A stretch of 64,000 nucleotides of DNA from Novosphingobium sp. Rr 2-17 (GTDB lineage: Bacteria; Pseudomonadota; Alphaproteobacteria; Sphingomonadales; Sphingomonadaceae): NCBI RefSeq assembly GCF_000272475.1, contig NZ_AKFJ01000010.1:62001-126000 (forward strand), written 5' to 3'. This document shows, piece after piece, positions 34,983-44,665 of the stretch (position 1 is its first letter; each line of letters opens with the position of its first letter). Both the position numbers and the translations under genes were made by a program. The notes beneath the pieces are model-generated. The model was not told where the DNA came from and did not search any database. It was given only the letters and a program-made list of their open reading frames with translations.

Positions 34983-35924
34983 ATGACCGCTGCTTCCGCC
35001 CCCACCGCTCCGCCGCCCGCAGCACCTGCCGCGAGTGCTCGCTGGGCGCCGCGACACTTGCTGGCGCTACTGGCGGCCAACGTCGCGCTGGCCTTGGGCG
35101 CGTGGCTGGTGCGGCTGGCGGATACCGGGCCAGTCGCCACCGGATTCTGGCGGCTGACGCTGGCGCTGCCGGTGCTCGCTGTGCTGGCGCTGCGCGAACC
35201 GGCGCAGCAGCGCCGGATCAGCGGCAAGCTGGCAATCTTGCTCGTGGGTGCTGGGGTGTTCTTCGCGCTGGACCTGGCGGCCTGGCACGTCGGCATCCTG
35301 CAGACGAAGATGGGCAATGCCTCTCTCTTCGGCAATTCGGGCGGCCTCCTGGTGATGGCCTGGGGCGTGATCGCCGCGCGCAGACCGCCGCGCGCGCTGG
35401 AACTGGCGGCGATCACGGCTTCGCTGGTCGGCGCCGGGTTGCTGATGGGCGGTTCGCTGGAGATCAGCCACGCCAACCTGATCGGCGATTTGTACTGCAT
35501 CCTCGCCGGGGTGTTCTACGCCTTCTACATCGTGATGCTCAACGCCGCGCGCGAACGGCTGGGCCAGTTCTCGGTGCTGGCGGTCTCCACCATCGGCTCG
35601 ATCCCGGTGATGCTGCTCATCGCGGTGCTGCTGGGTGAGCGGATCTTGCCGAGCGATTGGACGCCGCTGATCGCGCTGGCGTTTTCCAGCCAGCTCGTGG
35701 GGCAGGGGTTCTTGATCTATTCGCTGCGACACTTCCCGCCGCTGGTGATCGGGCTGGCGCTGCTGACCCAGCCCGCCATCGCGGCGGGGGTAGGATGGCT
35801 TGCGTTCGGCGAGACACTGAGCCTGGCAGACGCGGCGGGGATGGTGCTGTTGGCCGTCGCGCTGGCGCTGGCCAAAGCGGGCGATAAACCGGCGGGCGAT
35901 AAACCGGGGGAGGTGAAACCATGA
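34983..35924 (+). CDS. EamA/DMT-family transporter
   Basis: 313 aa with ten membrane segments arranged as two EamA repeats (about 20-150 and 165-300). Internal features are [21 protein letters not shown] in repeat one and [18 protein letters not shown] in repeat two. Members export metabolites such as amino acids; the substrate here is unknown. Good Shine-Dalgarno (taggggc) before ATG 34983. Stop overlaps the pseudouridine synthase gene (ATGA). Confidence 0.88.
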   Translation: MTAASAPTAPPPAAPAASARWAPRHLLALLAANVALALGAWLVRLADTGPVATGFWRLTLALPVLAVLALREPAQQRRISGKLAILLVGAGVFFALDLAAWHVGILQTKMGNASLFGNSGGLLVMAWGVIAARRPPRALELAAITASLVGAGLLMGGSLEISHANLIGDLYCILAGVFYAFYIVMLNAARERLGQFSVLAVSTIGSIPVMLLIAVLLGERILPSDWTPLIALAFSSQLVGQGFLIYSLRHFPPLVIGLALLTQPAIAAGVGWLAFGETLSLADAAGMVLLAVALALAKAGDKPAGDKPGEVKP

Positions 35925-36460
35925 CCCTGGTCCTGTTCAACAAGCCCTATGACGTCCTCTCGCAATTCACCGACGCGAAGTCGCCGACGCCGCGCGCCAC
36001 CTTGTCGGACTATATCGAAATGCCGAGCGTCTACCCGGCGGGGCGGCTGGACCGGGACAGCGAAGGGCTGCTGCTGCTGACCGACGATGGCCGCTTGCAA
36101 GCCCGCATCGCCGACCCGCGTTTCAAGATCGCCAAGACCTATCTCGTGCAAGTGGAAGGCGAGCCGGACGAGGCGGCGCTGGAGCAATTGCGGCGCGGGG
36201 TGACGCTCAATGATGGCCCGACGCTGCCTGCCCAGGCGCGCCGGATCGATACGCCGGACTTGTGGCCGCGCGATCCGCCGGTGCGCTTTCGCAAATCGGT
36301 GCCCGATTGCTGGATCGAAGTGGCGATCCGCGAAGGCCGCAATCGCCAGGTCCGCCGCATGACCGCAGCGGTCGGCCACCCGACGCTGCGGCTGGTGCGC
36401 TGGCAAGTGGGCGAATGGTCACTGGGCGACCTCACGCCGGGGCAGTGGCGCGAGGGCTGA
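35921..36460 (+). CDS. RluE-like 23S rRNA pseudouridine synthase
   Basis: 179 aa, RsuA/RluB/E/F family without an S4 domain, as in RluE, which modifies U2457 of 23S rRNA. Catalytic Asp in [16 protein letters not shown] (residues 40-54), conserved KTYLVQVEG and the C-terminal [21 protein letters not shown]. Translationally coupled to the DMT transporter gene upstream, with no evident functional link. Confidence 0.92.
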   Translation: MTLVLFNKPYDVLSQFTDAKSPTPRATLSDYIEMPSVYPAGRLDRDSEGLLLLTDDGRLQARIADPRFKIAKTYLVQVEGEPDEAALEQLRRGVTLNDGPTLPAQARRIDTPDLWPRDPPVRFRKSVPDCWIEVAIREGRNRQVRRMTAAVGHPTLRLVRWQVGEWSLGDLTPGQWREG

Positions 36461-36464
36461 CGGC

Positions 36465-38306
36465 TTACTCGGTGAACGAGGGCAAGTCGCGGTAGCCGGG
36501 CACTTCGCCATGCGTCACCACGCAGGCGGCCGGGACGATCACCGCCAGCGCGATCCCGGCCCAGATCGACCACTTGAACCATTCCGGGGGCTTTCGAAGC
36601 GTCCAGACCGGCTTGTCAGGACTGGCCGCCATGCCTGCCGATGAAATCGCGGGGCCGGGGGCGGCCTTCGCTTTCGCGGGTTTCGCCCCGATCAATTCCA
36701 GCATCCGGCGGGCGATTTCCTTTTCGCCTTGCACCACGTCGTCGGCGCCATGCTTGACGAGGTGGGCAAGCTGATCGTCGCTGTGGGCGCGAGCGATCAC
36801 TGGCAGATCGGCGCGCATGGCTTTGACTTGCTGGACGATCGCGCCGGCCTCGAATCCTTCGGGAATGGCGATCACCATGCGGCTGGCGTGGGCGATCCCT
36901 GCTTCGTTGAGGACTCCCGGTTCCAGGGCGTTGCCAGTGATCGCCTCGAAGCCGTCGTTGCGGGCATCGCGCGCGAGATCGGGCTGGGCCTCGATCAGCA
37001 GGACCGCACCGGGCGTGCTTTTCAGCGCGCGCGTCACCAGCTTGCCGACGCGGCCGTAGCCGACGACGATGACGTGCTCCAACGCAGGGCGCTTGGGTGT
37101 GGCCTTGGCGTCCGCAGCCGATTTCGCGGGGTTCTTCTTGCCGACCGCGAGGCGGAAGATGACGGGATTGAGGAAGATCGAGATCATCGCCCCGGCCAGG
37201 ATCAAATCGCGGCCTTCTTCGGGCAGCAGGCGCAGTTCGGTGCCCAGGTTAGCCAGGATGAACGAGAACTCGCCAATCTGGGCAAGGCTGGCAGAGATCG
37301 TCAGCGCGGTGTCGTTGGGATGGCGGAAGGCGCGCACGATCAGCCACGCCGCCACCGACTTGCCGACCACGATCGTCAGCACCGTCACCAGCAGCGGCAG
37401 CGGCTGCTGGGTCACCACCGCCGGGTCGAACAGCATGCCCACCGACACGAAGAACAGCACCGCGAATGCATCGCGCAAGGGCAGCGTTTCCTCGGCGGCG
37501 CGGCGGCTCAATTGGGTTTCGCCCAGGATCATGCCGGCGAAGAACGCACCCAGCGCAAACGACACGTCGAACACGTAAGTCGCGCCGAACGCGACGCCTA
37601 GCGCGATGGCGAGGACGGCAAGGCGGAACAGTTCGCGCGAGCCGGTGTGGACCACCCAGTGCAGCGCCCAGGGCAGCACTCGCCGTCCGACGATCAGCAT
37701 CAGCGCGACGAAGCCGGCGACCTTGAGCATGGTGCCGCCGATCGTCCAGGCCAGGGCTGCGCTGCTCGCACCGCCCTTGGCCATGCCCGATGCCAGCGCC
37801 GGCAGCAGCACGAGCGCCAGGACCATCACCAGATCTTCGACGATCAGCCAGCCCACCGCGATGCGTCCACGCTCGGTTTCGACCAGGTTGCGGCTTTGCA
37901 GCGCGCGCAGCAGGACGACGGTGCTGGCGACCGATAGAGCCAGGCCGAACACGAAACCGCCCGCCAGCGTCCAGCCCATCATGTAGCCGATGCCCACGCC
38001 CATCAGCGTCGCGGCGGTTATCTGCACCAGCGCGCCCGGAATCGCGATGTTTCGGACCGAAAGCAGGTCGCGCAGCGAGAAATGCAGGCCGACGCCGAAC
38101 ATCAGCAGGATGACGCCGATTTCCGCCAGTTCGGCGGCAAGGCTTGCATCGGCGACGAAGCCGGGTGTGAACGGGCCGACCAGAACGCCGGCGAGCAAGT
38201 AGCCGGCGATCGGCGAAATCTTGAGGCGATGGGCAATCGCCCCCATGAAGAAGGCGATCACCAGACCGGCGACGATGGTGCCGATCAAGGGTGTGTGGTG
38301 GGGCAT
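36465..38306 (-). CDS. Kef/YbaL-type monovalent cation:proton antiporter with RCK domain
   Basis: 613 aa. CPA2 antiporter domain with about twelve helices (1-390), including SPIAGYLLAGVLVGPFTPGF and LGAFFAGMILGETQLS, then an RCK_N Rossmann domain (about 420-540) starting VIVVGYGRVGKLVTRALK, an Ala/Lys linker and a last hydrophobic helix near the C-terminus. Probably potassium efflux gated by nucleotide or thiol ligand. The ATG at 38306 has CAGGA upstream. No KefF/KefG ancillary gene is present. Convergent with the rluE-like gene, 4 bp apart. Confidence 0.9.
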   Translation of the reverse strand: MPHHTPLIGTIVAGLVIAFFMGAIAHRLKISPIAGYLLAGVLVGPFTPGFVADASLAAELAEIGVILLMFGVGLHFSLRDLLSVRNIAIPGALVQITAATLMGVGIGYMMGWTLAGGFVFGLALSVASTVVLLRALQSRNLVETERGRIAVGWLIVEDLVMVLALVLLPALASGMAKGGASSAALAWTIGGTMLKVAGFVALMLIVGRRVLPWALHWVVHTGSRELFRLAVLAIALGVAFGATYVFDVSFALGAFFAGMILGETQLSRRAAEETLPLRDAFAVLFFVSVGMLFDPAVVTQQPLPLLVTVLTIVVGKSVAAWLIVRAFRHPNDTALTISASLAQIGEFSFILANLGTELRLLPEEGRDLILAGAMISIFLNPVIFRLAVGKKNPAKSAADAKATPKRPALEHVIVVGYGRVGKLVTRALKSTPGAVLLIEAQPDLARDARNDGFEAITGNALEPGVLNEAGIAHASRMVIAIPEGFEAGAIVQQVKAMRADLPVIARAHSDDQLAHLVKHGADDVVQGEKEIARRMLELIGAKPAKAKAAPGPAISSAGMAASPDKPVWTLRKPPEWFKWSIWAGIALAVIVPAACVVTHGEVPGYRDLPSFTE

Positions 38307-38395
38307 CGAACGTCCTGTCGCATCGTTGTCGAAAGGGCCTGCAAGTGAGGCCGGGCAACGGTGGGAAATGATCGACCGCAGCCGATCGGTGGCGT

Positions 38396-38764
38396 TCAGA
38401 CGGTAGGTGGCGCTCTCGGATTGGACAGCAGGCCGGGTTCGCTGGCGGGCGTCGGTAGCGTGGAAGCTCGGAACGACAATGTCGCGGGCACGAGGCTTTG
38501 GCCCCCGATAGCCGGGGCAACCTCGCTTGGCACCACATCGTCGCCACTGTCGCCCGGATCGCGCCGGCTCAGTGCGGGTGGCGCGATTGCCTCGCGCCGA
38601 TCGTAGCCGGTGGAAACCTCGACGGTGGAGGGATTGAACGGCGATCCGGCGGCGTGGATTTCGGCCACGGACACCGGGGCCAGCGCGTGCGCGAAGATGG
38701 CCGTCAGCACCAGCAGGCACCAGACCTTCAGCGTTCTCAAATCGAGACCGTCACGCAAACCCAA
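38396..38764 (-). CDS. Small exported protein, function unknown
   Basis: 122 aa. N-terminal hydrophobic segment (VWCLLVLTAIFAHALAPVSV) serving as signal or anchor, then a soluble low-complexity region rich in Pro, Ser and Ala. Start is TTG at 38764, supported by AAGGAG 6 bp upstream. No recognisable domain. Lies between a Kef-type antiporter gene and nadA on the same strand. Confidence 0.55.
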   Translation of the reverse strand: MGLRDGLDLRTLKVWCLLVLTAIFAHALAPVSVAEIHAAGSPFNPSTVEVSTGYDRREAIAPPALSRRDPGDSGDDVVPSEVAPAIGGQSLVPATLSFRASTLPTPASEPGLLSNPRAPPTV

Positions 38765-38898
38765 GAAAGCTCCTTATCGCCACCGGCAGCGCCCGTGCGC
38801 TCCGTCGAGGCGAATGTAGGAAGACTTGCCTGATTTCGCCAGTTGGCGATCAAAGACGAGGCAGGTCCAGGCGCATCATAGCCTGGACCTGCGATCGA

Positions 38899-39885
38899 TT
38901 ATCGCGCGCCCAGGTCACCCAGGCCGATGGTGCCGCTCGCCATGCCCAGCATCCGGTCCAGGCTCTTCTTGGCGGCGAGGCGTAGGCCTTCCTCTATCTC
39001 GATCCGCGGCTGGAGATCGCGCAGGGCAAGGTACAGCTTTTCGAGGTTGTTGAGCGCCATGTAGGGGCAGATGTTGCAGTTGCAGTTGCCGTCCGCACCG
39101 GGCGCGCCGATGAAGGTCTTGTTCGGCATCGTCAGTTGCATCTGATGGATGATGTGCGGCTCGGTGGCGACGATCAGGGTGTCGCCGGGCATCGTGTTGG
39201 CGTACTGCAGGATGCCGCTGGTCGATCCGACATAGTCCGCATGATCGACGATGTGCGGCGGGCATTCCGGGTGCGCCGCGATCGGGGCGTTGGGGTGCTG
39301 GGCGCGTAGCTTGAGCAGTTCGGTTTCGCTGAACGCTTCGTGGACGATGCACACGCCGGGCCATAGCAGCATCTCGCGATCGAACTTGCGCGACAAGTAG
39401 CCACCCAGGTGACGGTCGGGGCCGAAGATGATCTTTTGATCGCGCGGGATCTGCTGCAGGATCGTCTCGGCGCTGGAACTGGTGACGATCACGTCGGACA
39501 GCGCCTTCACCTCGGTCGAGCAGTTAATATAGGTCAGCGCGATGTGATCGGGATGCGCCTCGCGGAAGGCCCTGAACTTGTCCGGCGGGCAGGAATCTTC
39601 CAGGCTGCATCCGGCGTCCAGGTCGGGCAGCACCACGATCTTGTCGGGCGAGAGGATCTTGGCGGTATCGGCCATGAACTTCACGCCGCAAAAGGCAATG
39701 ACCTCGGCGTCGGTGTCGGCTGCCTTGCGGCTCAGTTCCAGGCTGTCGCCCACGAAGTCGGCCAAGTCCTGAAGCTCGGGCTTCTGGTAGTAGTGGGCGA
39801 GGATGACTGCATTGCGCTCCTTGCGCAGGCGCTCGATTTCGGCGCGCACGTCGATGCCGGTCAGATCGGCGGGCATAACGGTCAT
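38899..39885 (-). CDS. nadA: Quinolinate synthase NadA
   Basis: 328 aa. Condenses iminoaspartate and dihydroxyacetone phosphate to quinolinate in de novo NAD synthesis, using a [4Fe-4S] cluster. Cluster Cys are in AFCGVKFMADTAK (Cys66), AAHPECPPHI and the GNCNCNICPYMALN stretch; substrate motifs HYYQKPELQDLADFVGDS and STEVKALSDVI are intact. The ATG at 39885 follows AAAGGGA; an ATG nine codons upstream (39912) is less likely. nadB and nadC are not in the window. Confidence 0.95.
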   Translation of the reverse strand: MTVMPADLTGIDVRAEIERLRKERNAVILAHYYQKPELQDLADFVGDSLELSRKAADTDAEVIAFCGVKFMADTAKILSPDKIVVLPDLDAGCSLEDSCPPDKFRAFREAHPDHIALTYINCSTEVKALSDVIVTSSSAETILQQIPRDQKIIFGPDRHLGGYLSRKFDREMLLWPGVCIVHEAFSETELLKLRAQHPNAPIAAHPECPPHIVDHADYVGSTSGILQYANTMPGDTLIVATEPHIIHQMQLTMPNKTFIGAPGADGNCNCNICPYMALNNLEKLYLALRDLQPRIEIEEGLRLAAKKSLDRMLGMASGTIGLGDLGAR

Positions 39886-39984
39886 GGCAGTCCCTTTTTT
39901 TATCCTGTGCACGGCGCGTGGGCCGGGGCGCGGCTTATCTAGGGATTGCAGGGCTGCGACCCAAGCGGAAATTCAGAACGGGGC

Positions 39985-40866
39985 TCAGGTTGCGACCAAG
40001 CGCCATTCTTCTCCGTCGCGAACCACTTCACCCTTGCGCTCCAGATCGATCAGGTGAGCCAGGACCGAGCGCCCTGCCGCGCCCCACAGCCGTTCGTCCA
40101 GCCCCTTGTACATTTGCGGCACCATCGCGGCGATCTGGCCGGTGCCGCCTTCGAGCTGGCGCACGATCTGCCGCTCGCGGCTGCGGCGGTGGCCGATCAT
40201 CCCGCGCACGAGTTGGCGCGGATTGGTCACCGCAGCGCCGTGGGCCGGGAAATAGACGCGGTCCTGCTCCCGCGCGTAAAGCTTGGCGAGGCTTTCCATG
40301 TACGCGGTCATGTCGCCATCGGGGGGGGAGACCACGCTGGTGGACCACCCCATGACATGATCGCCCGAAAACAGCGCGCCGGTTTCCGCCAGCGCGAAGC
40401 ATAAATGGTTGGAAGTATGCCCCGGCGTGGCAATCGCGGTCAGCGTCCAGTCGGGGCCGTGGAGCTGCTCACCATCCGCCAGCACGCGATCGGGCGCATA
40501 AGTGGTGTCGAACGCGGCATCGGCGCGCGGGCCGTCATCCTCGAGCGTGAGCGGAGCGCAGCCGACGATCGGCGCGCCCGTCAACGCCTTGAGCGGCGCG
40601 GCAGCGGGCGAGTGGTCGCGGTGGGTGTGGGTGCAGCAGATCGCTGAGACGCGGGCCGAGCCGATCGCCGCCAGCAGCGCATCGAGGTGATCGCCATGGT
40701 CCGGGCCGGGATCGATTATCGCGACGGTATCCAGGTCACCAACGATGTAGGTCTGGGTGCCGGTGTAGGTGAACGGCGAGGGGTTGCGGGCCAGCACGCG
40801 GCGAACCAGCGGCGCCACGCGCTCGGCGTTTTCATAAAGGGCGTTGGTCTCGGCAGGTTCGGTCAT
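39985..40866 (-). CDS. MBL-fold metallohydrolase (LACTB2-like)
   Basis: 293 aa. Metallo-beta-lactamase fold with the zinc motif THTHRDHSPAAAPL, then TPGHTSNHLCF, SGDHVMG and FPAHGAAVTNP. The C-terminal ~70 residues form a small helical domain as in the beta-lactamase-like protein 2 group. Substrate unknown; glyoxalase II-like thioester or RNA hydrolysis are family possibilities. The ATG at 40866 is used; the frame is open farther upstream. Confidence 0.85.
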   Translation of the reverse strand: MTEPAETNALYENAERVAPLVRRVLARNPSPFTYTGTQTYIVGDLDTVAIIDPGPDHGDHLDALLAAIGSARVSAICCTHTHRDHSPAAAPLKALTGAPIVGCAPLTLEDDGPRADAAFDTTYAPDRVLADGEQLHGPDWTLTAIATPGHTSNHLCFALAETGALFSGDHVMGWSTSVVSPPDGDMTAYMESLAKLYAREQDRVYFPAHGAAVTNPRQLVRGMIGHRRSRERQIVRQLEGGTGQIAAMVPQMYKGLDERLWGAAGRSVLAHLIDLERKGEVVRDGEEWRLVAT

Positions 40867-40919
40867 GCTGGCGATATGGGGGCCGAGGCACGGCCTGTCG
40901 AGCCGCGGGACGGTGGATG

Positions 40920-41384
40920 TTATCCTACCAGCCGTTGCTCGATCCGTTCGCGCAGGCGTTCGATCACCGTCATCGGCGTGGCCCCTGTCAGCCGCCAACC
41001 CGCATCGAGGCGCAGTAGCCGTTCGTAGAAGCGATGCGTCTGGGCGATCAGTTCCGCGATGTCCGCAGGCAAATGCGCCACCTGCCGGGGATCGGCATGG
41101 CCCAATTCAGGTGCGAGGCGGCCGTGGCGTTGAAGGTGCTCTCGGGTGATCTCACCCATGAAAAAAGCGCGGTGGTTCAGCAGCCAGGCAATGCCGTGCA
41201 TCAGTTGCGTCGTGGTGCGCAGCCCTTCGCTCGAAAAGGCGACGCGGGCGGGGTCCTCGTTCATGCCGAACCGCTCCAGCCGACCCGATAGCGTGAAGGC
41301 GTGGCGGACCTCGTCGGAAAGGACCAACGCCTCGCAATAAAGCGCTTCGACGATGCGTGGGTTGAGGGTGAGCGGCTGTGACAT
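40920..41384 (-). CDS. DUF1465/RcdA-like protein
   Basis: 154 aa, all-helical. Pattern EALVLSDEVRHAFT, EGLRTTTQLMHGIAWLLNHRAFFMGEI and HRFYERLLRLDAGW matches the DUF1465 family, whose Caulobacter member RcdA is an adaptor that helps ClpXP degrade CtrA in the cell cycle. I recognise the family from memory without a search, so the RcdA role is inferred. The neighbourhood (two DUF465 genes, then ptsP) looks conserved in sphingomonads. Confidence 0.75.
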   Translation of the reverse strand: MSQPLTLNPRIVEALYCEALVLSDEVRHAFTLSGRLERFGMNEDPARVAFSSEGLRTTTQLMHGIAWLLNHRAFFMGEITREHLQRHGRLAPELGHADPRQVAHLPADIAELIAQTHRFYERLLRLDAGWRLTGATPMTVIERLRERIEQRLVG

Positions 41385-41493
41385 GCACCGTCCATATTTC
41401 GCAACCGCGAGTCGGCGGCAACGGCGTTTACCCTAAAATGGCGGGGGAAAACGGCGCTGTCCCTGATCGGCACAGGGGGCCAGGATGCAAAAA

Positions 41494-41691
41494 TCAGGCG
41501 ATGATGTCGGGGATGAGGTAGTCCTCGATCTGCATCATCTGGTCTTTCAGCTTGAGCTTGCGCTTTTTTAACCGGGCTATCTGAAGCTGATCCGTCGAGC
41601 CGGCCAGTTGCAACGCGTCGATCGCGGCATCGAGATCCCGGTGCTCAACCTTCAGAATTTCCAGGCGTTTGCGCATTTCCTCTTCGGTCAC
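41494..41691 (-). CDS. DUF465/YdcH family small protein
   Basis: 65 aa. Coiled helical hairpin: MRKRLEILKVEHRDLDAAI, then LQIARLKKRKLKLKDQMM, the DUF465 signature, ending EDYLIPDIIA. The first start is GTG at 41691; ATG at residue 6 is an alternative. Faces away from another DUF465 gene at 41920. Confidence 0.8.
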   Translation of the reverse strand: MTEEEMRKRLEILKVEHRDLDAAIDALQLAGSTDQLQIARLKKRKLKLKDQMMQIEDYLIPDIIA

Positions 41692-41919
41692 GCCGAGAAT
41701 TCCCGTTCAATTGAGCCGCCGCAGCGACGATCAGCATCTGGCACCTGCCGGACGCAGGATTCATGCGCCTCATCGATATGAAGCATTCGGTCTCTTCGCA
41801 AGATGCCTCCGATGTGGTTCCATTGTCTTTGCGCCGGGCCATTGATGTCGAGTCGTTATTCGGACCACTCGCCATCCTACCCTTGTTGCCAGGTCCGGCC
41901 TAAAGAGGAGGAACCGTCT

Positions 41920-42075
41920 ATGGATAGTTCACACGTTAGTGCCCTGCAGGTCAAACATGCCGGCATCGAAAGGCAGCTCCACGAAGAGCAAACCCGTCCG
42001 ATGCCCGACGCCGTGGTGATCCAGGCCCTCAAGAAGCGCAAGCTCCGCCTCAAGGAAGAGATATCGCGGTCCTGA
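41920..42075 (+). CDS. DUF465/YdcH family small protein
   Basis: 51 aa: MDSSHVSALQVKHAGIERQL, a short loop, then VVIQALKKRKLRLKEEISRS with the DUF465 basic helix. Excellent AGAGGAGG Shine-Dalgarno 7 bp before ATG 41920. It and the gene at 41494-41691 are divergent; together with 33662-33838 they make three family members in the window. Function unknown. Confidence 0.85.
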   Translation: MDSSHVSALQVKHAGIERQLHEEQTRPMPDAVVIQALKKRKLRLKEEISRS

Positions 42076-42202
42076 CGCGCTCTATGCCCGAGCATGAAAT
42101 TCGGGCGTGATGGACATGGATCGGTAAGCGGCCCGTCCGCGCAATCCGATGAACTTTATGAAAGCTATATGATTTGACGGCTTCGCCTCGTTTCCAAAGG
42201 CG

Positions 42203-44500
42203 ATGCTTTGCGGTACGCCTGAGGACATGAAGAGCGGAGCCGTCGAAGCAGCACGAACCATTCTCACTGGCCTCCACGAGGTCATGGCGTCGCGTAGCAA
42301 TGCGCAAGCCAAGCTGAACACCGTCGTGGAGGTCATTGGAGAAAGCCTGAACAGCGAGGTTTGTTCGGTCTATCTCTTGCGTGAAGGGATGCTCGAACTC
42401 TTCGCGACGCGCGGGTTGGCGCAAGAGGCCGTGCACGTCACCCGCATGGCGATCGGCGAGGGCTTGGTCGGCATGATCGCGGACCAGATCGAAACGCTGA
42501 ACCTAGCCGAAGCGGCCTCCCACCCGGACTTCTCCTACCGGCCGGAAACGGGCGAGGACAAGTATCACTCGTTCGCCGGCGTGCCGATCGTCCGCCGCGA
42601 GCGAGCGGTGGGAGTGCTGTGCGTCCAGCACGTCGAGCCGCGCCGCTACGAAGAGATCGAGATCGAGGCGCTGCAGACGGTGGCGATGGTTCTGTCCGAA
42701 CTGATCGTCAACGCCGACCTGATCGACGAGGAAGGCACCGGTGCCATCTCTGCCCAGACCGGGCCGGAGCAGTTGCGCGGGCTGACTTTGGTCAAGGGGC
42801 TGGCCTCGGGCGTGGCGGTTTATCACCAGCCGCGCGTGACGATCGAGCAAATCGTTGCCGAGGACACCGAGGCCGAGCGCCAGCGCGTGATCATGGCCTT
42901 CGACAAAATGCGCGAACAGATCGACCGCATGACCAGCCAAGCCGAATTCGGCCTCGGCGGAGAGCATGAGGAAGTGCTCGCGACGTATCGCATGTTCGCC
43001 TACGACGAAGGCTGGACCCGCCGCATCAACGAGGCGATCGACAGCGGCCTCACCGCAGAGGCGGCGATCGAGCGGGTGCAACAGCGCACGCGCATGCGGA
43101 TGCGCCAGATCGACGATCCTTTGCTGGCCGATCGGATGCACGATCTGGAGGATCTGGCGAACCGCCTGCTGCGGATCGTCTCCGGCCAGATCGGCACTGC
43201 CGCCTCGATGGGGCTGCGCAACGATGCAATCCTGATCGCGCGCAATCTCGGGCCAGCGGAATTGCTGGAGTATGATCGCCGCCGTCTCAAGGGCGTGATC
43301 CTGGAAGAAGGCTCGCTCACCAGCCACGTGGTCATCGTCGCGCGGGCGATGGGCATTCCGGTGCTGGGCCGCGTGCGGGGCCTTCGCGGTGTCGTGCGCG
43401 AAGGTGACCCGCTGCTGCTCGATGCCGACCAGGGCAGCGTAGCGGTGCGTCCCTCGACCGGCGTGATCGAGGCGTTCGAGACGCGTTTCGCCAAGAGTCG
43501 CGAACGCCAGGCAGTCTACGCCGGCTTGCGCGATGTGCTGCCGACCACGCGCGATGGAACGCGCATCCAGGTGATGATCAACGCCGGGCTGCGCGACGAT
43601 ATCACCAACCTGTGCATGACCGGCGCTGACGGCATCGGCTTGTTCCGCACCGAATTTCAGTTCCTCGTATCCGCCACACTCCCTCAGCGTGAGCGCCAGA
43701 CGCGCCTCTATCGCGATGTGATGGAGGGCGCTGGCGACAAGCCGGTGGTGTTCCGCACCGTCGACATCGGCGGCGACAAGACGCTGCCGTACTTGCGCCA
43801 CGACGATGGCGAGGGCGAAGAAAACCCGGCGATGGGCTGGCGCGCTCTGCGCGTGGCGCTGGAGCGCGATGGCTTGCTCAAGGTTCAGGCGCGCGCGCTG
43901 CTCGAAGCGGCGGCGGGGCGCACCCTCAACGTGATGTTCCCGATGGTAGCCGAGCCGTGGGAGTTCGACGCCGCCAAGGAGGTGTTCGAGGGGCAACTGG
44001 CCTATCTGCGCAAACGCAAGAAAGTGCTGCCTGACGTGATCCGCTATGGCGTCATGCTGGAAGTGCCCGCGTTGGTGGAACAGCTCGATCTGCTGGCGCC
44101 CAAGATATCGTTCCTGTCGATCGGCACCAACGACCTTACCCAGTTCCTGTTTGCTGCAGACCGATCCAATGCCAAGCTGGCGGAGCGTTACGACTGGCTC
44201 AGCCCCGCGATCCTGCGCTTTCTGCGCCGGGTGGTGCGCGAGTTGGACGGCCACAATGTGGACATCGGGGTCTGCGGCGAGATGGGCGGACGGCGGCTGG
44301 AGGCACTGGCGCTGCTGGGCCTGGGCATCCGCCGGCTTTCGATTACCCCGGCCTCAGTCGGGCCGATCAAGGAACTGCTGGGCCATATCGACCTTGGCCC
44401 GATCACCGCAGCGATGGAAGGCTGGCTCGCCGCGCCGCCACCAAACCTGCGTGAGGTCATGACCGCATGGGCAAGCGAGCGCGGTATCCCCGTGGATTGA
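42203..44500 (+). CDS. ptsP: Phosphoenolpyruvate-protein phosphotransferase PtsP (EI-Ntr)
   Basis: 765 aa. N-terminal GAF domain (about 15-165) as in nitrogen-PTS enzyme I, then EI-N with catalytic His375 in GSLTSHVVIVARAMG, and the PEP-binding TIM-barrel domain with GLFRTEFQFL, MFPMVAEPWEF, SIGTNDLTQF and the proton-donor Cys in GVCGEMGG. Starts the phosphorelay to NPr and EIIA-Ntr that tunes potassium, carbon and nitrogen control. Start ATG 42203; ATG 42227 is possible. NPr and EIIA genes are elsewhere. Confidence 0.93.
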   Translation: MLCGTPEDMKSGAVEAARTILTGLHEVMASRSNAQAKLNTVVEVIGESLNSEVCSVYLLREGMLELFATRGLAQEAVHVTRMAIGEGLVGMIADQIETLNLAEAASHPDFSYRPETGEDKYHSFAGVPIVRRERAVGVLCVQHVEPRRYEEIEIEALQTVAMVLSELIVNADLIDEEGTGAISAQTGPEQLRGLTLVKGLASGVAVYHQPRVTIEQIVAEDTEAERQRVIMAFDKMREQIDRMTSQAEFGLGGEHEEVLATYRMFAYDEGWTRRINEAIDSGLTAEAAIERVQQRTRMRMRQIDDPLLADRMHDLEDLANRLLRIVSGQIGTAASMGLRNDAILIARNLGPAELLEYDRRRLKGVILEEGSLTSHVVIVARAMGIPVLGRVRGLRGVVREGDPLLLDADQGSVAVRPSTGVIEAFETRFAKSRERQAVYAGLRDVLPTTRDGTRIQVMINAGLRDDITNLCMTGADGIGLFRTEFQFLVSATLPQRERQTRLYRDVMEGAGDKPVVFRTVDIGGDKTLPYLRHDDGEGEENPAMGWRALRVALERDGLLKVQARALLEAAAGRTLNVMFPMVAEPWEFDAAKEVFEGQLAYLRKRKKVLPDVIRYGVMLEVPALVEQLDLLAPKISFLSIGTNDLTQFLFAADRSNAKLAERYDWLSPAILRFLRRVVRELDGHNVDIGVCGEMGGRRLEALALLGLGIRRLSITPASVGPIKELLGHIDLGPITAAMEGWLAAPPPNLREVMTAWASERGIPVD

Positions 44501-44665
44501 AGGCTTCTTCGAGGGACGAGGTAGCCAATCCGGTCTGATTCTAGGCGTACCAGGGCAGGTTTGCCGCATTATTTTCCGCCTCCGTCCGGCCACCGATTGA
44601 CTTTGGCGTGCTGCGGGGTTTGGTAGGCGCATATGCGGGTCGCATCTGTCACTGCCGGGATTTTA

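Noticed and set aside
42503..44254. A 583-codon open frame on the minus strand
   Set aside because: It is fully opposite ptsP, which has clear domains and motifs; its own translation has none.
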